From NCBI RefSeq assembly GCF_029867415.1, contig NC_081183.1:55874336-55938335 (forward strand): 64,000 nt of DNA. Reading direction: 5' to 3'. The translations under genes were made by a program, and so were the position numbers. The notes under the pieces were generated by a model. The model saw nothing but the letters and a program-made list of their open reading frames with translations, searched no databases and was not told the origin of the DNA. Shown one piece after another: positions 23,537-35,716 of this stretch. The stretch is from Vicia villosa. Taxonomy: Eukaryota > Streptophyta > Magnoliopsida > Fabales > Fabaceae. Each line of letters begins with the position of its first letter. Position 1 is the first letter of the stretch.

Positions 23537-24989
23537 TTATGAATCATTCTTTCTTCTGGGTTCTTCCTGATCTGAATCAGAAATTTCTATATCTGCAAAA
23601 TTCTCATTCTGCTTTGGCTTTTCAATGCCAAGCTTATCATCAAATCTGATAATGGTTGATTCCTCAACTATCAGATTTTTAGTATTGTATACTCTGTAGC
23701 CCTTAGAGCGTTCAGAATATCCAAGAAGGAAACACTTCTGAGCTTTCGAATCAAACTTGTTCATATGATCTTTAGTATTCAGAATATAACAAACACATCC
23801 AAATGGATGGAAATATGAAATGTTGGGCTTTCTGTTCTTCCACAATTCATAAGGAGTCTTATTTAGAATAGGTCTAATGGAGATTCTATTCTGAATATAA
23901 CAAGCTGTGTTAATTGCTTCTGCCCAGAAATGCTTAGCCATATTAGTCTTATTGATCATGGTTCTGGCCATTTCTTGGAGAGTCATATTCTTTCGTTCTA
24001 CAACTCCATTTGGTTGTGGAGTTCTAGGACAAGAGAAATCGTGGGCAATACCATTTTCTTTGAAATAAATTTCAAAGAATCTGTTCTCAAATTCACCACC
24101 ATGATCACTTCTGACTTCTATGATTTTACATTCCTTTTCAGATTGAATCTGATTACAGAAGTCAAAGAACACAGAATATGACTCATCCTTGTGTTTTAAG
24201 AACTTTACCCATGTCCATCTACTGTAGTCATCTACAATGACCAATCCATATTTCTTGCCTTTGATGGATGCTGTTTTGACTGGGCCAAAAAGATCAATGT
24301 GCAGAAGTTCTAAAGGCCTAGAGGAAGAGACAACATTTTTCAGATTTAAACGCAGGTTTTGTAAACTTCCCTTTCTGACATGCTTCACAAAGAGCATCTG
24401 ATTTATATTTCAGATTTGGGAGTCCTCTGACCATATTGAGTTTGTTAATTTGAGAAATCTTTCTCATACTAGCATGACCCAATCTTCTGTGCCAGACCCA
24501 CTGCTCTTTGTTAATAGACAGAAGGAAAGTAACCTGTTGGTTCTTAAGATCTGAAAGATCAATCTTATAAATGTTGTTCTTTCTTTTGCCTGTAAATAGG
24601 ATTGAGCCATCCTTTTGACTAACAGCTCTACAATACTTTTGATTAAAGATTATGTCATAACCATTGTCACTTAATTGACTTATGGACAATAAATTATGAG
24701 CTAATCCATCTACTAAAAGAACATTAGTTATAGAGGCAGAATTACCAATACATATGGTTCCAGAGCCTATGATTTTGCCCTTCTGGTTCCCTCCAAACTT
24801 CACTTCTCCAGTAGATTTAAGTTCCAGATCTTGGAACATAGACTTTCTTCTGTCATGTGACATGAGCACCCAGAGTCCAGGTACCATGACATGTTTGTCT
24901 TTTGTGTTTTGAAAGAGATCTGCAACATGAATTATCTTATCCTTAGGTACCCACATTCTTTTGGGTCCTTTGGGGTTAGTCCTTCTCAT
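23537..24989 (-). pseudogene. Copia 1 pol: protease and integrase, broken
   Basis: The protease active-site DNA (WYLDSGCS) is present near 24875, but in a different register from the open frame read there. The GAG-pre-integrase HHCC region reads WVWHRRLGHASMRK and then CEACQKGK. A frame change near 24350 leads to the integrase core LELLHIDLFGPVKTAS, VRSDHGGEFENRF and GVVERKN (D, D, E). The core ends with HPFGCVCYILN and LGYSERSKGYRVYN. In-frame stop at 23539-23537. Closely related to copia 2 throughout. Confidence 0.87.
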
Positions 24990-24992
24990 GTT

Positions 24993-26744
24993 CTAATTGA
25001 ACTGAGATTTTACATAAGTTTTTCCAGAATGTGCAACCACATGTTTCTTTGTGTGTGTAATATGGAAACTTTTAGAATGTGATGTGTGTTTGATATCATG
25101 AGAATTACCATACTTAAACTGATCATACAAAGGTTTGTAATTAATAATCATTTCATCAACAAGTTCTAGTTTATATGGAATTTCTCCCTCAAAACCTATA
25201 CCTATTCTTTTGTTTCCACTAACACCATAAATCTTTGAGGCTAAGTGACTTCTGCCTATACCTCTAGATAAGAACTTTCTGAAGCTCAAGTCATATTCTT
25301 TCAATATATTGTTAGTGCTTGGGATAGACGTGTATGAACTTGAAGATGTTTCCAAAGGTGCAACATCTTTAGTTAACTTTAAAACTTTTTCTTTTAGTTC
25401 AGAGTTTTCTATTTCAAGTATCTTAGTTGTAGATGCAAAAAACTTTTTGAGCTTTTTGTATTTGAGACTAAGTTGACTCTTGACTTCCAAAAGTTCTGAT
25501 AAACTAGAAACTAACTCTTCTCTAGTGAGTTCAGAAAATACCTCTTCAGAGTCTGAATCAGAAGTAGCTTCTTCTTCTTCTGTATCAACTGTTTCCATGA
25601 GTGCTATGTTTTCTTGCTCATCTTCAGAGTCTGAATCTTGATCAGATGAATCAGAGTCATCCCATGTAGCCATCATGCCTTTCTTATTTTCAAACTTCTT
25701 TCTGGGCTTTTCCCTCTGAAGCTTAGGACATTCATTCTTGTAGTTTCCAGGTTCTTTGCATTCATACAACACTACCTTCTTCTTTCCAGATATTCTGTGT
25801 TCAGAAAATTCTCCCTTTTCAGGTTTCTTGAAGTTCTTGAATCTTCTCTTCTTGCTTTTCTAGAGTTGATTCACCCTTCTAGATATGAGAGACAATTCAT
25901 TTTCTTCTTCTGACTCTGATTCGTTAGATCCTTCTTCTTCTGCCTGAAAAGCGTTAGCACAATGTTTATTTTTAGATTTTAAAGCAATAGAATTACCTTT
26001 CTTCTGAGGCTCATTTGCATCAAGCTCAATCTCATGACTCCTCAGTGCACTTATAAGCTCTTCAAGAGATACTTCATTAAAATTCTTTGCAATCTTGAAT
26101 GTTGTAACCATTGGTCCCCATCTTCTGGGTAAACTTCTGATTATCTTTTTAACATGATCAACTTTTGTGTATCCCTTGTCAAGCACTCTCAATCCAGCAG
26201 TCAGAGTCTGGAATCTGGAGAACATTGCTTCAATGTTTTCTTCATCTTCCATCTTGAATGCTTCATACTTTTGGATGAGAGCCAGGGCTTTTGTCTCCTT
26301 GACTTGTGCATTTCCTTCATGAGTCATCTTCAGATATTCAAAGATGTCATGAGCAGTTTCTCTGTTTGTGATCTTCTCATACTCAGCATGTGAGATTGCA
26401 CTTAATAGTATAGTTCTTGATTTGTGGTGATTCTTGAACTCTTTCTTTTGATCATCACTCATAGCCTGTCTAGTAAGCTTGACTCCTTGAGCAGATACAG
26501 GATGTTTGTAACCATCCAACACTAGATCCCATAAATCACCATCTTGGCATATAAGGTAACTTTCAAGTCTATCTTTCCAATATTCAAAGTTCTCACCATC
26601 AAAGACTGATGGTCTATGGAATCCATTAAAGCTAGAGTTACCATTACTTCTTCGTTCAGTAACAGTTGGAATTGGAGTAGAAGAATTTTTCATAGCGTGA
26701 TTTTCTTCCAGAATCTTTTCTCTAACATGGTTAAGTGTTTGCAC
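24993..26744 (-). pseudogene. Copia 1 gag, with in-frame stops
   Basis: Two blocks in one register, 26744-25860 and 25772-24993. The first carries the copia gag core (FDGENFEYWKDRLESYL; ALALIQKYEAFKMED; RSLPRRWGPMVTTF). The second has a damaged zinc knuckle (YECKEPGNYKNEC, where the usual His is Asn), an acidic Ser/Glu-rich stretch, a predicted coiled coil and a basic His-rich tail. Stops at 25860 and 24993 interrupt it. The loss of the knuckle His suggests poor RNA binding even if read through. Confidence 0.86.
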
Positions 26745-26755
26745 CTAGAACCGGC

Positions 26756-26767
26756 GCTCTGATACCA
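26756..26767 (-). promoter_or_regulatory. Copia 1 primer binding site, initiator tRNA-Met
   Basis: The minus strand reads TGGTATCAGAGC two bases inside the 5' LTR, the canonical site. Copia 2 and 3 carry a C at the fourth base instead. Confidence 0.9.
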
Positions 26768-26769
26768 AT

Positions 26770-27839
26770 TGAAGGAGTGAAAAACACTTAGAAAGGGGGG
26801 ATTGAATAAGGGTTGTTTCTAAAAAATGTAGATAAAAATTAATCACACAGATATTTTTATCCTGGTTCGTTGTTAATCAAACTACCCCAGTCCACCCCTG
26901 ACAGAGTGATTTACCTCCACTGAGGATTTAATCCACTAATCAATCTTGATTACAATAGTTTTCCACTTAGACAACTTCTAAGTCTTCTAGAGTATACTGA
27001 TCACAACTTGATCACTCTAGGAATTCTTTTACAAAGTATTAAACAATGTTATAAGAGTTTGATGTGCTTCTTAATAAGCTATAATCACCAAGTGATTTTC
27101 TCTCAAGATTAAGTTCTAACAGTCACTAAGATATTACAATATTTGTGAGGTTGAAATTGAAGATCTTTGCCGTTTGAGTGATAACGCGTAGAATCAAATT
27201 TGGCAACGTAAGATTACTTTAGCATATGTTCTCTATGTCTTCGGCGTCCAGAGCTTCACTTATATAGGCAATAAGAAAAGTGACTGTTGAGGAGCATTTA
27301 ATGCTTTACGTGAATAGTACACTACTGCATTTAATGTTTCACTCTTTTGTCAACTGCCTCGAGCCTTGTTTCAACTGCTCTTGCTGACTTTGCCTTTTGT
27401 AGCTTCTAACGTTCCTTTTGTCAGTCAGATTTAACATTATAGCTTTTTCATCTTGTACTTGATTCTGGACTTAGACTATCAGAGTCTTCAGCGTTGGTGC
27501 AGATTGTAACTTCAGTCATCAGACTTTGGAAGTTCTGTGTAGCGTGATACCATCAGATCTTCAGAGCCTTGCTTCTGATTGCCATCTTCTGATGCCTTCT
27601 AGATTATGTTCTGATTTTCTCAAGACCATCTTCTGATGTCTTCCATACCATGTTCTGATGAACTCATCCAGATCTTCTGGGTTAGAGCTTCTGAATGCTG
27701 ATTTAGTGCATACTCCTTTAGACTTTTCCTGAAATGGAAAACGTGAATAATTAGAGTACCACATTGTCTTATACAAAATTCATATATAATGTTATCATGA
27801 AAACTAGAAATATTGATCAGAACATTTCATGTTCTAACA
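26770..27839 (-). repeat. Copia 1 5' LTR (1070 bp)
   Basis: Plus-strand TGAAGGAGTG...TTCTAACA, followed by TTAAT (27840-27844). It matches the split 3' LTR with visible substitutions and small indels. A minus-strand TATA-like sequence (TATATAAG, plus 27259-27266) marks the promoter. Confidence 0.92.
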
Positions 27840-27916
27840 TTAATGATGTTGGAGTGATTTGGGTTGGAATTGGAATGGAGAAGTGTTGTCAAAATTTGAT
27901 GTTTTTGGTTCTGTGC

Positions 27917-28105
27917 ACGCTGTAACCGGGTAGCAGCCCTGCTGTAACTAGTTACCGCGTGGAAAAATGAATCATCTGGGCAATTTGAGTATTGTAACCA
28001 GTTACCCACCATGCTGTAACCTATTAGAGGCGTGTTTTTAAAAATAATGAATACATTGACCGTAAGGTATAATCGGGTATTGTCCATGCTTTAACCGGTT
28101 ACACC
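27917..28105 (+). repeat. Cluster of TAACCGGTTA-like palindromes in the Tekay LTR
   Basis: Five copies of a degenerate palindrome (TGTAACYRGTTAC): near 27919 (TGTAACCGGGTA), 27943 (TGTAACTAGTTACC), 27993 (TGTAACCAGTTACC), 28013 (TGTAACCTATTA) and 28089 (TTTAACCGGTTACA). They could be protein-binding sites or hairpin repeats. Confidence 0.6.
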
Positions 28106-29214
28106 TGATGCATTTTAAAAAAATTAATTTGAAAATTCATATCTTTCAAACCGTATATCAGTTTTAAGCGCCGTTTTGAGAGTTATGTCACTAATTAAAT
28201 ATTTTATTTATGGTGGTGAGTTTATGTTACATGTTTAAGTGTTAAGTGTAACAATAAGGTGGAATTGTAGCAATGTAATTGCTTTGTGGATGTTGTATTT
28301 GGATGTTGATTATACATAATGTAATTTCTGAATGGTGTCGAAATATAAATGCATTATTTTGGTGTTGCTTCGATGAGTTGAAATATGATAATATTAATCA
28401 TATTAATTGGTGTTGATGATTAGCATGCTTAAGGTGGTGCATGCATTCATAATCATATTTGTGGCTGTATCCTGGTGGTGTTGGATCAGCGGTAGCTAAT
28501 TCCCATTGTATGGAATTAGTGAGTGGAAGTAGCCGTATACTGTTGGTGGTGGATCAGTGAGATGAGTCAATCCCATGTCTGGTACCACATGCATAAGAGT
28601 CGTTGCATTTGCAAATATGTTGATATAACATGATTAAAGGTTGTCCAGTGTTATATCGGTTTATTGTGATTTATGATTGAGATGTGTGGATAACTGTTTA
28701 TGAATGATTTTTCGAAATGTAATTGTACTGCAGTTGGGTGAATGATCTATTTATGATGTTTTACCATTATGAGCTTATAATATAGTTTAAATGTGATTTG
28801 TCTCACCCTTACTGTTGACCATTTTTAGATTAAGGAGTAGCGGCTCGCGCTTGGTGAGGATAGCTCGTAGAGTTATTTCGTTTAGTTCAGTTGTGTCGGT
28901 TTCATGCCCTGGTCTTGTAACACTGGGGAATGTTTACTTAGAGTTGTTTGATGAACTATTATCTCTTTTGTTGGAATAATATTTTGGTTGGTTTTGAGTC
29001 AGTGATTCCTTAGTGTTGAATACCGATGTTTTATGTTATTCAGATTATGAAGTAATTCCGCTGTGTTAACATGTTTGCGGAATAATATGGTTTGATGTTC
29101 CTCATAAAGCATGATATGATTAAATGTTTTAAATATTTTGGAGTTATAATGCCCTTGTACATGTTTTACTCTGAATTTAATTAATATTCTGCGGAGGTTT
29201 AGAAGGGTGTTATA

Positions 29215-29530
29215 TTGGCTGCACTATCCCCAGTTTCCTGAACACGGATAAAGGCATCAAATTGATGCTTTCCCCTAGGTCACACAATGCTTTCCCATAA
29301 AACGATTCTCCAATGTTACAAGGTATAGTGAAACTTCCAGGATCCTTCAACTTAGGAGGGACTTTGCCTTGCACTAATTGACTGCATTCTTGAGTGAGTG
29401 CAATAGTGGAAAATTCTCCCAATCTCTTTCTTTTAGTGAGTAAGTCTTTCATGAACTTGGCATAATTTGGCATTTGCTCAATTGCTTCTATCAAGGGTAT
29501 GTTTATGTGGAGCTGTTTGAGGATCTCCAT
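29215..29530 (-). pseudogene. Athila 2 gag/protease boundary fragment
   Basis: The minus strand reads EAIEQMPNYAKFMKDLLTKR, then KDPGSFTIPCNIGESFYGKA, then CDLGESINLMPLSVF. This is the Athila protease region, with DLGE where DLGA is usual. It stops at the Tekay LTR junction, so the protease is truncated after its active-site segment. Confidence 0.82.
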
Positions 29531-30087
29531 AAACTTCCCAAATTGTTGCTCTTCTTTTGCTTTCCTAATCCTTGAGGAAAAGGAGGTGGTGGTCTCTCTT
29601 GGACAAACTTCTTCTCACTGCTTGGCTCTGTCACGACTTCAGGTTGCTTTGAAGATTCTGGAGTCTTGCCACGGTTGATTTCATCTCGTGTGTCTTCATC
29701 ACTATCTAATGAGGTCGGCTCCTCATTAGACTTGTCTGTCTCTTAAATGTTGTCCTTAGAAGGCAGGAGTTCACTTGTGTCAGCTTCTTTGTGTTCTGGG
29801 GGTTCGCATTCCTATCCACTTCTTAACTTGATAACTCTGCATGTCTCTATATTATTCACTCCAGAAGTAGATGGTGTTTCTGTCGAGCTAGGAAGTGTCC
29901 CTTATGGTCTGGAACTCAAAATGGTTGCAATCTGCTCCATTTGGTTCTCTAGATTTTTGATACTCACACCTTTTGCTAAGAACTGACTCTTTATCTCTTG
30001 AATGAATGATTTCAAGATGTTCTTCGAATGGTTGTTGCCCTGAGCAGGCGCAGCAAAACCAAGAGGAACTTATGGCGTCTAATTAGC
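29531..30087 (-). other. Athila 2 gag-protease linker, degenerate
   Basis: About 560 bp of low-complexity polar linker on the minus strand with stops in every frame. It is equivalent in position to 10880-11300 of Athila 1. Confidence 0.55.
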
Positions 30088-31206
30088 TTAGGTATTTTGA
30101 GGCTTTGATTGACCTTGACTGTTGCTCCATAAAAAATTTGGGTGGTTTCGCCATTCAGGATTGTAAGTGTTGTTGTAAGGGTTGTTGTATATGTTGTTAT
30201 TTCCAACATAGTTTGCTGAAACTGGATTTACAGTGCACTCTTCAAACAAATGTACCCCTCCACAGTAGACACAAGAAACCTCTAATGCGTCTGTGACCAC
30301 CTTTACTGGATCAGGTTTAGGTGTGTCTGGAGTCATCAAACTCTTCATCATCTTATGAATTTGTACTACTTGTGCAACAAGTAAAGTAGTCTCGGTAACT
30401 TCATGAACTCCAGCTGGCCTTCTCTGAGTTGTACTCACATTAGCTCTTGCTGTAGGCCATTGATACGTATTGGTCGTGATACTTTCTATCAATCGATATC
30501 CTTCTTCATAAGACTTAGACAATAGCGCTCCTCCACTAGATGCATCAAGCATTTTCCTTGATGATGGAACCAACCCATTGTAAAATGTCTCAAGTTGAAT
30601 ACAAATGGGGATACCATGGTGAGGGCATTGCCTAAATAATTCTTTAAATCTTTCCCAAGCTTCAAAAAGTAACTCATCATCTCCTTGCCTGAATGAGGTA
30701 ATTTCATTTCTCATCTTTGCATTCCTTGAAGGAGGAAAATACTTAGCCAAGAACTTCTCAGCCAAGTCATTCCATGTAGCAATGGAATTAGGCTCTAAGG
30801 AATTCAACCAACTTTTGGCTCTATCCCTTAGAGAATAAGGAAACAATCTGAGCCTGAAGGCATCATCGGTCACGCCTGGAATTTTGAAGTTGCTAGCTAC
30901 ATCCAGGAACTGCCTCATATGTAGATGAGGATCTTCAGTAGGTGCTCCAGAGTAATGACCAGTGGTTTGTAACATTTGAAACATCATGGGCTTGAACTTA
31001 AATTGGGCTGTAGTGATCTTTGGCAAGACAACGCCAGTACTCATGAATGTTGGGTCAAAAACAACATAGTCTCTGATGTTTCTTGCCCTATCATTGGCAA
31101 TACCAAAGATGTCGGTATTTTTTTCCATGACTGGGATTTGATCTGGTTCAATTGGAACGCCTTGAGGGTTTATGTCATCCAGGTTAGCTGCTGGAGCTTT
31201 TGGTCA
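30088..31206 (-). pseudogene. Athila 2 gag
   Basis: A 346-codon minus-strand frame from ATG 31128, with the same register continuing upstream past a TGA at 31206-31204 into PEPERILRALRRQRRARR. The core has TEDPHLHMRQFLDVASNF, LFPYSLRDRAKSWLNSLEP, a block around LAEKFLAKYFPPSRN and FERFKELFRQCPHHG-type sequence. A C-terminal Cys/His cluster (CVYCGGVHLFEEC) is followed by Asn/Tyr-rich repeats. The gag core itself is uninterrupted. The upstream stop and missing downstream pol make it a remnant. Confidence 0.85.
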
Positions 31207-31402
31207 ACGTCTAGCACGTCTTTGTCTTCTTAGGGCTCTCAATATTCTTTCAGGTTCAGGATATCCATTGTGAGTTGTCTGTAATGATCTGTGTATGCCA
31301 TAACTTAATACCTGTCGTGACAAAAAATTACAACAGACTGTCAAAAACACAAATGCTTAAAATAAATAGAATCAACTACAAAAATCAATAGGTAATAATC
31401 AC

Positions 31403-31420
31403 TCCCCGACAATGGTGCCA
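31403..31420 (-). promoter_or_regulatory. Athila 2 primer binding site, tRNA-Asp-like
   Basis: The minus strand reads TGGCACCATTGTCGGGGA. It differs at three positions from the Athila 1 site (TGGCGCCGTTGCCGGGGA); all three are transitions. Confidence 0.82.
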
Positions 31421-31426
31421 AAAAGT

Positions 31427-32809
31427 TGTTCGTAATTCTATAGTGTCACATGCAAGTATAGATGTTTTGATTGCAATAAGTGATAAATATAAGAGTATCG
31501 TACCCACATGGAGTGCTACTACACATACATGACTTTTGTATTAACTCTATTTTCCATTTTAAGCATAAATAAGGAGAAATAATAATTGTGGGAATTGAAT
31601 CCAGCTCTCTTATATTATAAATTACATGTAGCAAAAGGAAAAGTGTTGTAGAAGTGATAATAGAAATATAGTTGAGCTATGATCCGTATATATATGTTAG
31701 TGTGTTTAAGTGTTGATGATGTGTGAAGTCGTGACATGCAAGGTCAGAAGGATCTAAACATGTATTTCTACACAATCAGTGGCATATATAAAAGGATAAG
31801 GGAAACAAATATCTAAGCTCCACTTGTAACCATAGAATATGTCTATTAAAAGTTCTGAGTTCCTTAATGATTAAAGTTACTTATGTCTAAGAAACTAATT
31901 CAAGTGAATATATCTATCCTACTATTTCAACCATTTTCACTCATGAAGTCCACTTGTTGTTGGATCTCTCACAACAACAAGCTTGTAAATATTTCCAAGA
32001 TGATCAGTCAAAGAAACAAATATTAGAATGATAATGCATGGTAAAGTATGCACTAGTCCCACACATTTAACATAAACACACTTTATATATTAACTTCTCA
32101 TAACTCAACTAAAAGGATTTTAGCTCATGGGGAGCTGAGTACAAACAATGAACAAGGTTCTCATAAGAAACATATTAGAGCAATAAATTTCACAAAAGAT
32201 AATTACCAAAGAGAGACTTGAAGTAGAACTTGAGAAGGCTAAGTCTTCAAGAAACGGCTTCAGTCGCGCCAGTGTTCATCAACAAGTACATAAAGGAATG
32301 GGGAGAGAAGCTTCAACACACTTTCGCAAACACACCAGGGAATAAATAACTTTTTTACTAAAAAATGCTGAAATCTTTCTCATTTTCAGTGCCCAATACA
32401 CTTTTTCCCTCCATTATGACTACTTATCCTCTTTTACACCTGCTTACACTTTAATCGCTCACGAATTTGGCTTCTTTCCTTATAGCACTCATTCTAACTT
32501 GCTTAGTCTTGCCTCAACATGCCTTTATGCTAACTCCTGCATTCAAAACAACATTAAACCAACAAAAGGGAGCACCTAGTGTGCTCCACACTAACTAAAC
32601 TAAAACAACAAATAAACATGGAAATTAAACAAATTAAAGACGAATTAACATTAAACTAATTACTCCCTAAGGATGTATTAACTCACAAAATGTGGGTTAA
32701 TAACAAGCTACCCGCAAGTGACTAATAATATAATTCACAAGCTACCCACAAGTGACTAACACCCTTTAAGACACACTAGTCCTAAAACTCCTAAGAATTC
32801 TGACCAACA
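31427..32809 (-). repeat. Athila 2 5' LTR (about 1.38 kb, outer edge inferred)
   Basis: The inner edge (TGTTCGTAATTC on the plus strand) abuts the primer site. The outer edge is placed at 32809 because the minus strand there begins TGTTGGTCAG and copia 4 LTR-like sequence follows. A near-palindrome (GGAGCACCTAGTGTGCTCC) lies at 32570-32590. No second copy exists in the window to confirm the boundaries. Confidence 0.6.
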
Positions 32810-33345
32810 GGTTTCTTGAGGAACAATCAAATAGCAGTTTGAATAAGTGTTTAATTATAGATAAATGCTTCTACACAAGTCGAATGTAAATGTTATTTCA
32901 AATTCTAGACTTAAGAGAACGAAGCTATAAACAGCCTTTCAAGAATGGATATGATCGTGAATTTGCAGCTTCCTCTTTGAGTCTTCAAGCCTTTATATAG
33001 CTAATATAATAATATATCCATTGGAGGGCAGTTCTAGAATTTCCAAAAGTTTGGCGGCTTGAAAGTAGTGGAAGACAAGATAGTACGCACACCCCTCCTT
33101 TCATAGTAGTGGAACGAAACATTCTTCTTTACCCTGTACATTGTACTACATAATGTTATCTTCTATTCTTCTTGAACTTCAGAGGCTGACAACATGAGTT
33201 GGAAGAAAGAAAATAAGCTTTCAGAACCTGTTTGTTAAAAGTTCAAAGCAAGAAACATTTGAGTACCAAAATTTTTCATGCAAACATACTCATTGTTATC
33301 ATCAACACTCAGAGATATATTATAGAGCCAAATCTTGTTCTAACA
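32810..33345 (-). repeat. Copia 4 3' LTR fragment
   Basis: The minus strand starts TGTTAGAACAAG at 33345, as in copia 2 and 3, with a purine tract just inside (AAAAAGGGGGAGAT). A minus-strand TATA box (TATATAAA, plus 32992-32999) is present. The other end lacks the TGAAGG terminus, so only about 536 bp remain. Confidence 0.72.
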
Positions 33346-34755
33346 ATCTCCCCCTTTTTAATGATGACAAAACTATGTATTTTGATGACACAATTTTTTA
33401 AATAACCAGATAAAGAATTTTAGAATAAAGGGTAATAAATACTTATCCTTTGTATGCGAAACTCTCCCTGAGTTTGAGACTTGATAGAGATCAAATATCC
33501 TGATTATGGACCATTCTGGGTAACTCTCCCTGGTTCCAATAAATCAGATATTAAGATCTTTTAGAGTCTTTATAAGTGTGATCTTTCATTTTTAGAGCCT
33601 GCTTTCCAATTTCATTTCCAGAGCCTGATTTCCAATCTTAGAAACTCAGTGCCAAAATAAAATTCTTTCAGAGCCTGGTTGTTTAAATCTGGATATTGAA
33701 TTCAGAGCCTAGTTGTTTGTATAAGATCTTTGAAAAACTCAGAGCCTTATTATTGATGACATCTTCTTTGAGTCTGATTCTGATATAATGGATATATTCT
33801 TTGTTCATAATATTTCAGAATCTAATTTCAATCATAATTCATGATATCCTGAAAAACAAGGAACATTTCTAACAGAAACAAAAGTTTTATTTGAGGTTAG
33901 AAAATGTAAGCAGTTTCATTTCAGGAATTTGATTATTAATCATCAAAATTTTAACTTTTAATTATTACTCCCCCCTTTTTGTCATAGTAAAAAAAGTCTA
34001 ATGATGTGTGAAAAACATAGACAGTTGAAAACTAGACTTCATTGATAATGAAAGGGAGTACAAGGAAACAAAACAGAAAGAAAAAACTAATCTAAACTTC
34101 AAAGACATCACAACTTTCATCAAACAAAACATCTCCATGAAAAGTTTTAAACTCAATAGAAAGAAAAAGTTAAATGGGAAATAGAAGAGAGAATTAAGAT
34201 TGAATGCTTGGGATGGGATTTTGATGGATGACAGATATAAATAGTCAATAAACAGAAACAGAAGGAACGATTGAATTATTACAGAGTAATCAATCAAAAG
34301 ATATTCAAGACAATTAATGTTAGATGAAAAACAGACACGACTTCTCGGATTTCAAAGATGAGAAGCAGTTAATGAACATGACATGCCAATAGGAGAGAGT
34401 AGATAGTGCATGGGAAATATTTTGGAAACAATAGAGGATATGAGAAGTAATAAATGATCGTAATGATTTGATTTTCATTAGTTCTAATAAATTAGAACAC
34501 ACTGCTCGAGTGGAACTTGGTAGAATTAATGATTAGCATAACCAAGGTTACATGCATTAATCAAGTTAGAGTGAAACATTTTAATATTCTCACAATCTGG
34601 AGGATCAGAAGATCTCCATATGATCAGAGATGTTTCTGACCGAAATATATTCTGATAACTGAATTTTTAAATATATATATATATTTGTTTACATCAGAAT
34701 CGCATTTTGTCAAACTGTGACTTAACACTCTAATATATCAGATTCTGATAAAATC
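33346..34755 (-). other. Copia 4 3' untranslated/accessory region, decayed
   Basis: About 1.4 kb between the LTR and RNase H, containing repeated CAGAGCCT motifs (33595-33750) and a second purine-like tract near 33967. One minus-strand frame (34297-33998) is Phe/Leu/Ser-rich and low in complexity; I do not regard it as a gene. This is where copia 1 carries ORF2, but nothing comparable can be read here. Confidence 0.6.
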
Positions 34756-35716
34756 TTACTCTAGACAAAAATCCATTTTCAGATTTATTAGAATACACAA
34801 AAATCTATCTTTAACTAAGGGTTTTGTAAATATATTAGCCCATTGATGGTATGTATCTATGAAATTTAAAGAAAGAATCCCTTTCTGAACATAGTCTCTA
34901 ATAAAATGATGTTTTATCTCTATGTGTTTTGCCCTAGAATGCAAGATAGGATTTTCACTTAAGAAAATAGTAGTAGTATTATCGAAAAAGATAGGAATGT
35001 TACTCTCATAAATTTGATAATCCTCCAGCTGACTCTTCATCCATATCATCTGAGTTGTGCATAGAGAGGCTGAGATGTATTCTGCTTCTGCTATTGATTG
35101 ATTGACTCTTGCTTGACCATGAGATCGGATTGTTTCCCAGAAATTGACAGTTTCCAAAGGTGCTCTTCCTTTCTAATATGTCTCCAGCATAATCTGCATC
35201 AAAGAAATTAGAAAGAGTATACTCTGATGTTTTCTCATACATCAAGCCAAGGTTAGCGGTTCCTTCCAGATACCTAAGAATTCTCTTAACAACAGTTAAA
35301 TGAGAATATCTAGGATCATATTAGAAATGTCCACACAAATGAACACTAAATAAAATATCAGGTCTAGAAGCAATTAGATAGAGAAGAGAGCCTATTATAC
35401 CACGATATAGCTTCTGACATACATTTCCACTTACCTCTTCTTTTTCGAGAATGCATGTTAGATGCATCGGAGTCTTTGCTAATTTGCAATCGAGCATGTT
35501 GAACTTCTTCAGAAGTTCTTTAGTGTACTTTCTGTGATGAATGTAAATACCTTCCGGTCTTTGGTGAATTTGAATTCCCAAAAGGAATTTCAATTCTCCC
35601 ATCATACGCATTTCAAACTCAGACTACATCATCTTAGAAAGTTCACCGCAAAGGGAGGGATTAGCATAACCAAAAATGATATCATCAATATAAATTTGAA
35701 CTATAATAATGCCATT
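34756..35716 (-). pseudogene. Copia 4 RT C-terminal part and RNase H, broken
   Basis: Minus-strand pieces in several registers: QIYIDDIIFG near 35690, MRMMGELKFLLGIQIHQ, LYRGIIGSLLYLIASRPDIL, DADYAGDILERKSTFGNCQF, and the end LEDYQIYESNIPIFFDNT, then HHFIRDYVQKGILSLNF. At least three frame changes. It diverges from copia 1 and 2 more than they do from each other, consistent with the oldest copia here. Confidence 0.85.

Larger units (their letters stand above)
7913..27839 (-). mobile_element. Copia element 1, SIRE/Maximus type, minus strand, carrying Athila 1
   Basis: Bounded by TGAAGG...CTAACA and by TTAAT duplications on both sides. Read on the minus strand the order is 5' LTR (26770-27839), primer site, gag, PR-IN-RT-RH, accessory ORF2, purine tract and 3' LTR (7913-18026, split by Athila 1). 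Without the 9-kb Athila the element is about 10.9 kb. Genes are broken by many stops and frameshifts, and the two LTRs differ by several substitutions and small indels, so it is clearly older than copia 2. Confidence 0.92.
7366..29214 (+). repeat. Tekay/Del 3' LTR, split by copia 1 (pieces 7366-7912 and 27845-29214)
   Basis: Begins TGTAACACCCC after the purine tract and ends GGGTGTTATA at 29214; this lineage usually ends ...ACA, so the last bases seem mutated. The pieces total about 1.9 kb. Copia 1 interrupts it, with TTAAT duplicated at 7908-7912 and 27840-27844. A TATA box (TATAAAAT) is at 7624-7631. No ORF of note lies in 27845-29214. Athila protease sequence starts immediately after 29214, so the Tekay element is itself an insertion in Athila 2. 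Confidence 0.85.
29215..32809 (-). mobile_element. Athila 2, 5' part only, minus strand
   Basis: Read on the minus strand: LTR (31427-32809), a tRNA-Asp-like primer site, gag and the start of protease, ending at 29215 where the Tekay LTR interrupts it. The rest of pol and the 3' LTR would lie left of the window. gag resembles Athila 1 (PEPERILRALRR against PEVERTLHTLRR), but the LTRs differ, so it is another subfamily. Confidence 0.8.

Noticed and set aside
28320..28720. A host gene or promoter between the elements
   Set aside because: It lies within the Tekay LTR between its two defined pieces and shows no coding or splice signal.
33998..34297. A membrane protein (Phe/Leu-rich minus-strand frame) as a copia 4 envelope
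   Set aside because: Low-complexity A/T-rich DNA gives such frames easily; there is no signal peptide pattern, and copia 1 and 2 have no counterpart.
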